Assembly: GCA_031280065.1 (NCBI GenBank) | Contig: JAITHH010000178.1 | Span: 1-10,964 of the forward strand | DNA: 10,964 nucleotides | DNA from: Treponema sp. | Lineage (GTDB): Bacteria > Spirochaetota > Spirochaetia > Treponematales > Breznakiellaceae | Reading direction: 5' to 3' | Shown: positions 7,901 to 10,964 of the stretch, piece after piece | How the letters are laid out: each line of letters opens with the position of its first letter | Position numbering within the stretch: position 1 is the first letter of the stretch | Program-made: the position numbers and the translations under genes | The notes under the pieces: generated by a model | Databases searched by the model: none | Seen by the model: the letters and a program-made list of their open reading frames with translations, nothing else | What the model was told of the DNA's origin: nothing

Positions 7901-9547
7901 TCCCTCGCGGGCCGTACCGACGAGGAAAGCGCCCGGCGGCTGGAGGACCTCCAGGTCTCGATCAGGTCTCTGGAAATGCGGCTTTCAGGCGAGCTTGACG
8001 ATATTGGCCGCATGATCGGTTCCGAACCGGCCTTCTCCCTACAGCGTCATGCCCAAGCGGGGCGCTATATCTTCTTCAAGCCGGTGCTGTACCGCCGCAG
8101 CGCGGACGACATCTATTTCCGGGGGCTGATCCGCCTGGAGGTTGCCCTGGACTCGATCCTGGAGCAGCTCTCTTTTGACCGGATGAGTCTCCTGCGGGTC
8201 ATCCTCCTGGTGGCCCTCAGCGCCCTGACTATCGGCGTCGTGGGGGCCCTGGTCCTCGCCGCCCTGATCATCGGGCCGATCAGAAAGCTGGTGAGCCACG
8301 TCGAACTCATCCGGGACACGGAGGATAAGTCCAAGCTGGAGGGGGTGGAGATCGCCGTCCGCTCCCGTGACGAGCTGGCCGTTCTGGGCTCAACCATCAA
8401 CGATATGACGCACGGGCTGGTCAAAGCGGCCCAGGCCGCCTCCGACCTGACTATCGGCAAGGAAGTTCAGAAGAAATTCATCCCCTTGGACCTGGACCAG
8501 GAGGGGAACAAGATCACCTCCGGGGCGAAAGACACCCAAAACGTTGAATTCTTCGGCTATTACGAGGGCGCCAAGGGGGTTTCCGGGGACTATTTCGACT
8601 ATCTGGACCTGGACGGCAGGTATTACGCCATCATCAAGTGCGATGTGGCGGGCAAGGGTATTCCCGCGGCGCTGATCATGATCCAGGTGGCCACGATGTT
8701 CCTCAACTACTTCAAGACCTGGAAGCCCAACGTGCGGGGGATGCACATTGAACAGGCGGTCTACCAGATCAACGACTTTATCGAGGCGCTGGGTTTCAAG
8801 GGCCGTTTCGCCGCCTTTACTCTGGCCCTGCTGGACAGTTATACGGGGATCATCCGTTTCTGCAACGCGGGGGACAATATTGTCCACTGGTTTGACGCTT
8901 CGGAGGGGCGGATGAAGACCCTGACTCTGCCGGAAACGCCCGCTACGGGGGTGCTGCCCAACATTCTGGTGGAATCCAAAGGCGGCTACACGGTACAGAC
9001 ACTCACCCTGGATCATGGGGATGTGCTGTTCCTCTACACTGACGGCATTGAGGAGGCCAAGCGGAAATTCCGGGATGAGGATTTCCGCGAGATTCACTGT
9101 ACTGAGGGGCCGGACGGCAGCCCGCACGCCAACCATGTGGCGGGCCAGGGGGACGAGGAGATGGGAAGCGACCGGGTAGAGGCGATCATCAACGCGGTGA
9201 TGAACCGGGGGTCCTATATCCTCCACAAGTACCACAACCCTGAGGGGGAATCGGCGCTGGGCTTTGATTTCGCGGACTGCGAGGGCCGGGTGGAGGACGC
9301 TATCATGGCGATGGTGTCTGTGGAGAAGATGTTCCGTCTGTACAAGGCGCCGTTTTTGACGGGGGACGACCGCGTTGCGGTGGACAAGAAGGTGGACGCT
9401 TTTTTGAAAGACCACTTTACGCAGTACCGGGATTATTGTTCGCAGACGCGGGAATTTGCCGCCAAATCTCCGTATATGTACTATACTCATGTCATGGAAG
9501 ATCCCCAGTATGATGATCTGACGATCATCGGGATTAAGCGGAAATAG
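4991..9547 (+). CDS. Membrane sensor phosphatase: Asp-box/Fn3 ectodomain, HAMP, SpoIIE-type PP2C
   Basis: A 1518-residue inner-membrane protein. Residues 1-24 are a signal peptide. About 25-395 carry Asp-box motifs (SDDEGETF at 127, SNDGLRW at 178, SADGGLTW at 235), suggesting a beta-propeller of the sialidase-like fold. Two Fn3-like domains (about 400-495 and 498-617) and another beta domain (622-740) follow. Membrane segments are at about 750-775, 818-842 and 1067-1093; the loop 776-817 is very basic, hence cytoplasmic. Residues 843-1064 would be a second periplasmic domain rich in coiled coil. A HAMP linker (about 1093-1147) leads to a SpoIIE/RsbU-type phosphatase with its metal-binding acids in place: GDYFDY (D1200), DVAGKGIPAAL (D1218), TDG (D1351) and DDLT (D1508, D1509). 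Such enzymes dephosphorylate phosphoserine/threonine on anti-sigma antagonists (family knowledge); no such partner is in the window. The interval between TDG and DDLT is unusually long. The start is fixed by the ATGA overlap and the signal peptide. Confidence 0.95.
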   Translation: MKFLPGALAAALLLWSGGAGLYALSDFYWEQPEVFSPASGSFPVSASNGVLAVAAWQENEPADGGGLIRVPLAVKVPGKAWKVYPSVAGPYSYAGTEPAILSIAVDERGRILIAAAASSTLTELLISDDEGETFRSIPLESGAESSVAPRIFARGDGGYLLFVTRSLDQSFSIYYARSNDGLRWSAFEPFVGDGALSLNFLPVHAAKGLRDYVVFQSLAGGEDSVPAFQLFMQSSADGGLTWTAPRLITDFQDPYRNARAGPERFDNQRPHLSLQNDRLFLVWERRYGMVSPHIYGAFLGEDGAVQGPVELVNTDNAYCSNPVAFSYEGQLTVVWFDNRRGGNRIFLAQKGAVDWRNYELSGPGGDSVFARPAVCGKELFLLWQRNSGTNSRIYALAPDTSAPAPRLTGENFSPGARNRGDRVRISWQMPFDSSGIQGFSYCWSQDPQAEPEGRLLVSSGAAAIEETAPEDGSWYFALRALDFAGNWSHTARIEYVRDTVPPPAAAVIPPELDDAGYLRSNTFSLQWNPPPASDIAGYAWDLEYLGAASPFASLDADAFQSAAAERFIREPVPSAQNRGPETAAAFDNQDDGVWRFSVSALDEVGNAGPPSRVFFRTNKYVPHTYVTFVDAVQDEQGVLTVRIIGRGFADGGLVTRIFLDRDGKAPYDREYYLERGDYRVLSDREIAGLRIDDIDPGLYHLGLDHPLRGRYQTPPLAAVDEKGTVKFGDYSQGWEPSWAFRPERSKALDMTALILIGIALFALSVLAASLRGISAALAEAALIRIEAEALLTGDVMPGERKKRLAGIRRRGGGLRIKLASFTIVLVILVVGMVSAPLYMMMTRTQEETLLRGLWDRSMVLLDGLALSARAYLPLAQSGNVLELAFLPDRSVAVPEARYATITGLDDAVWATNDPDILSKIDTAELQAGVSRITDALSPRLPAVTEEINRRARAAVGSLSDSIASLTQEALSLAGRTDEESARRLEDLQVSIRSLEMRLSGELDDIGRMIGSEPAFSLQRHAQAGRYIFFKPVLYRRSADDIYFRGLIRLEVALDSILEQLSFDRMSLLRVILLVALSALTIGVVGALVLAALIIGPIRKLVSHVELIRDTEDKSKLEGVEIAVRSRDELAVLGSTINDMTHGLVKAAQAASDLTIGKEVQKKFIPLDLDQEGNKITSGAKDTQNVEFFGYYEGAKGVSGDYFDYLDLDGRYYAIIKCDVAGKGIPAALIMIQVATMFLNYFKTWKPNVRGMHIEQAVYQINDFIEALGFKGRFAAFTLALLDSYTGIIRFCNAGDNIVHWFDASEGRMKTLTLPETPATGVLPNILVESKGGYTVQTLTLDHGDVLFLYTDGIEEAKRKFRDEDFREIHCTEGPDGSPHANHVAGQGDEEMGSDRVEAIINAVMNRGSYILHKYHNPEGESALGFDFADCEGRVEDAIMAMVSVEKMFRLYKAPFLTGDDRVAVDKKVDAFLKDHFTQYRDYCSQTREFAAKSPYMYYTHVMEDPQYDDLTIIGIKRK
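7366..7378 (+). promoter_or_regulatory. Internal Shine-Dalgarno and in-frame ATG within the phosphatase gene
   Basis: AGGAG at 7366-7370 lies five bases before an ATG at 7376-7378, which is in frame with the long gene (Met796). Translation from here would give a 723-residue protein starting MPGERKKRLAG, a basic n-region, then the membrane segment at 818, the periplasmic sensor, HAMP and the phosphatase, without the Asp-box/Fn3 ectodomain. Site and spacing are seen directly; use as a start is inference. Confidence 0.5.
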
Positions 9548-9551
9548 GAGG
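9546..9551 (+). promoter_or_regulatory. Ribosome binding site AGGAGG of the small coiled-coil gene
   Basis: A full AGGAGG overlaps the stop codon of the phosphatase gene (TAG 9545-9547) and lies six bases before the ATG at 9558. It fixes that start and indicates independent, efficient initiation, in contrast to the coupled start at 4991. Confidence 0.85.
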
Positions 9552-9557
9552 GCGCGT

Positions 9558-9875
9558 ATGGCGTTTACCGAGCGGATGAAAGAACTGTTTGACCAGGGGC
9601 TGACGGCTTCCAAGGGTCTGGCTTCCAAGGCCGGGGCGAAGGCCCAGGAACTGGGAGAAATTGGCGTGTTGAAATTTGAGATTATGCAGCTTGAGGGGCA
9701 GGCGCAGAAGCTCATTGGGCGTTTGGGGAGCGAGGTCTACAAGCGTCTTGCGGAGCAGGACGCTCCGTCTGTTTCCGCGGATGACCCGGCGGTGAAGGCG
9801 CTTTTAAGCGACATCAGCGGGGTCCGGGAATCTATCGAGAAGCGGGAAGCGGATCTGCGCAGCCGGCGATCTTGA
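9558..9875 (+). CDS. Small charged helical (coiled-coil) protein, function unknown
   Basis: A 105-residue protein with no signal peptide, membrane segment or cysteine, so probably cytoplasmic. Three helices can be read: 1-30 (Ala/Lys/Gly-rich, amphipathic), about 34-66 (heptad-like, KFEIMQLEGQAQKLIGRLGSEVYKRL) and about 76-103, ending in a basic tail. The middle helix resembles the helical leader of small bacterial proteins in which similar EI-x-x-LYxELGxxYY-type helices precede a zinc ribbon, but no ribbon is present here; this likeness is weak. It follows the phosphatase gene by 10 bases with a strong ribosome binding site, so it is probably the last gene of the same transcript. It shows no STAS, anti-sigma kinase or phospho-acceptor motif, so calling it the phosphatase substrate would be guesswork. 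Confidence 0.82.
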   Translation: MAFTERMKELFDQGLTASKGLASKAGAKAQELGEIGVLKFEIMQLEGQAQKLIGRLGSEVYKRLAEQDAPSVSADDPAVKALLSDISGVRESIEKREADLRSRRS

Positions 9876-9879
9876 GAAT

Positions 9880-9906
9880 GCGGGGGCGCGAGGGCAGCGC
9901 CCCCGC
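9880..9906 (+). terminator. GC hairpin after the operon (terminator-like, no T-tract)
   Basis: GCGGGGGCGC (9880-9889) and GCGCCCCCGC (9897-9906) form a perfect 10-bp stem with a 7-base loop, starting five bases after the stop codon at 9875. The position suits transcript ending or 3'-end protection. No run of T follows, so it is not a standard intrinsic terminator. It shares a 13-mer with the hairpin at 93-107. Confidence 0.5.
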
Positions 9907-9930
9907 GCTCCCCGGAGATGGCATGTCTAA

Positions 9931-10059
9931 GAGCCTGTTCAAATTGTGGATTTTTGCGGTCAATAGACCGCAAAAATCCCGATTTTCGGGCTCTTTTCGA
10001 GCCTGCAAGGTAGAATTTTGGCGTTTGCAACGCCGAAATTCCAGATTTTGAACAGGCTC
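9931..10059. mobile_element. 129-bp MITE-like element with TAA target duplication
   Basis: The ends are perfect 13-bp inverted repeats beginning GAGCCTGTTCAAA (9931-9943, and reversed at 10047-10059), with weaker pairing to about 30 bp (24 of 30). TAA flanks both sides (9928-9930 and 10060-10062) as a target-site duplication. Inside are two 13-bp hairpins (9948-9960 with 9967-9979, perfect; 10013-10025 with 10029-10041, one G-T pair) and two short central ones (9978-9990 and 9989-10003). There is no coding capacity, so an outside transposase would be needed. A GAG-starting end and a 3-bp TNA duplication resemble the IS1031 group of the IS5 family. It lies between convergent genes and its hairpins could affect 3' ends of both transcripts. 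Confidence 0.75.
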
Positions 10060-10100
10060 TAAGGCGTACAAACAAGCCTGTTATGCGAAGCGCCGGTGTT

Positions 10101-10964
10101 TTATAAACGTTCTATTATTAGTTTTTCAAATTCTTCCGCCATTGTTTTTAAATCATCCAGACAGGTGATCTTCTCCCAGTCTACGGTTTTATAAATCCAC
10201 CAGCCTTCATCTTGGGCTATCGCTTCTTCCTCCGCGAAATACTTTTTTAGTTTGACATCCTCCAGCAGTTCCTTAAACGGTATTCTGTTTGACCTCTTAA
10301 TTTCGCTGCCAGGAGTATATACAAAACCAAAAGAAAATTCAGTATCAAACCCGGTGTTTATGTCTTCTTTTATTTTTTTGAAGACAGCGTTTTCATCACC
10401 GGGATGAACAGAAAAATCAAGGGATTTTAGAAAGTAATCTCTAAAAACCAGGGGAATTATTTCCTGCCGTTTTTCCCAAAGATCGCCCATAACTCTGAAA
10501 GAATCCAGAGTATCCTTGTCCGAGAAAATTTTGTAAAGAGCCTGAGTGTCAAGATCGTCTGCCATAAAACCGCCTCCTAAGTGTTTTAGTAAACTTATGT
10601 ATTCATCCAGGAATACATAAGGAAATAGAGCCTTTGACTCTACTATGCCCGGTATATTATCAGAAGCAGCCGCTTCCAGCTTCTTCCCGCATACATTTTT
10701 ACATTCGTTGAGAACATCAATAAAATTGCTTTCGCCCTCCTTATTTACCACCGGTATTTCTATTAATATTTTTTCTATTTTCTCTCTGTCCCCGGAATCA
10801 CTAATAGAATACTCTCTATCCAATTTTTTCCACGGAGTTTTTGCCAAATAGACAATCGCCTGCACAGAAGCGCGTTGTATTTCTTCCCGTTCTTTAAAAT
10901 ATCTCCCTATCTGATTTTCCCGGTCAGCGGCGTCATTTATCTTGTTTTCTATTATGATACAATT
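10101..10964 (-). CDS. PD-(D/E)XK nuclease-like protein, 5' end beyond the window
   Basis: The frame is open to the window edge, giving at least 287 residues including the C-terminus (TAA at 10101-10103). The first visible residues read NCIIIENKINDAADRENQ, then IGRY: E-x-K (E6, K8) after a hydrophobic strand is the catalytic core motif of PD-(D/E)XK nucleases, and QxxxY (Q18-Y22) is typical of RecB-like and PDDEXK_4-type members. The preceding conserved acid would lie outside the window. A GTG at 10865 could be taken as a start but would remove this motif, so it is unlikely. The rest is a charged helical region with no motif I recognise. The gene is clearly AT-richer than its neighbours and uses A/T-ending codons, which suggests horizontal transfer. 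Likely role: DNA cleavage, perhaps defence or mobile-element linked; this is inference. Confidence 0.78.
   Translation of the reverse strand, partial: NCIIIENKINDAADRENQIGRYFKEREEIQRASVQAIVYLAKTPWKKLDREYSISDSGDREKIEKILIEIPVVNKEGESNFIDVLNECKNVCGKKLEAAASDNIPGIVESKALFPYVFLDEYISLLKHLGGGFMADDLDTQALYKIFSDKDTLDSFRVMGDLWEKRQEIIPLVFRDYFLKSLDFSVHPGDENAVFKKIKEDINTGFDTEFSFGFVYTPGSEIKRSNRIPFKELLEDVKLKKYFAEEEAIAQDEGWWIYKTVDWEKITCLDDLKTMAEEFEKLIIERL

Noticed and set aside
8390..9715. 441-codon open frame on the minus strand across the phosphatase gene
   Set aside because: It is antisense to the HAMP/PP2C region with all catalytic motifs on the plus strand; composition explains it.
9558..9875. Anti-sigma antagonist (STAS) partner of the phosphatase
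   Set aside because: Too helical, with no beta strands and no conserved phospho-acceptor serine context.
9880..9906. Standard rho-independent terminator
   Set aside because: The stem is strong but followed by GC-rich sequence, not a T-tract; kept only as terminator-like.

Overview
The window looks like chromosomal DNA from a GC-rich treponeme (Spirochaetes), of the kind found in termite guts. The main evidence is a UPF0164-type FadL-like outer-membrane protein, a family typical of Treponema. It sits next to a large periplasmic TPR protein and a very large membrane-anchored SpoIIE/PP2C phosphatase. The species assignment is inference, because no rRNA or housekeeping marker is present.

Layout. 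Bases 1-652 carry no gene. They hold AT-rich phased repeats (7-81), a short GC hairpin, an 87-bp inverted-repeat element (223-309) and three tandem copies of a ~110-bp intergenic repeat (309-650). Bases 653-1900 (minus) encode the UPF0164/FadL-like protein with an added C-terminal TPR. A near-perfect 42-bp GC palindrome (1905-1946) lies exactly where the start regions of this gene and its divergent neighbour should be. Bases 1944-4994 (plus) encode a ~1016-residue exported helical/TPR protein. It overlaps by ATGA the next gene (4991-9547), a 1518-residue protein with a signal peptide, Asp-box repeats, Fn3-like domains, three membrane segments, a HAMP domain and a PP2C phosphatase. A small coiled-coil protein (9558-9875) follows 10 bases later with a strong ribosome binding site and probably ends the operon. 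A GC hairpin and a 129-bp MITE-like element (9931-10059, flanked by TAA duplications) separate this operon from an AT-rich, convergent gene. That gene encodes a PD-(D/E)XK nuclease-like protein and runs off the window end.

Functional picture (inference). The three large genes would place one protein in the outer membrane, one in the periplasm and one across the inner membrane. This would suit an envelope-sensing module that ends in a cytoplasmic phosphoserine/threonine phosphatase, presumably acting on an anti-sigma-antagonist-like partner encoded elsewhere. The nuclease gene differs in base composition and looks acquired.

The most notable observations are: the palindrome that leaves both divergent genes without a normal start; an internal ribosome binding site and in-frame ATG inside the phosphatase gene, exactly at the junction between its sensor ectodomain and its signalling half; a ~90-residue excess inside the PP2C domain; and the MITE at the compositional boundary.
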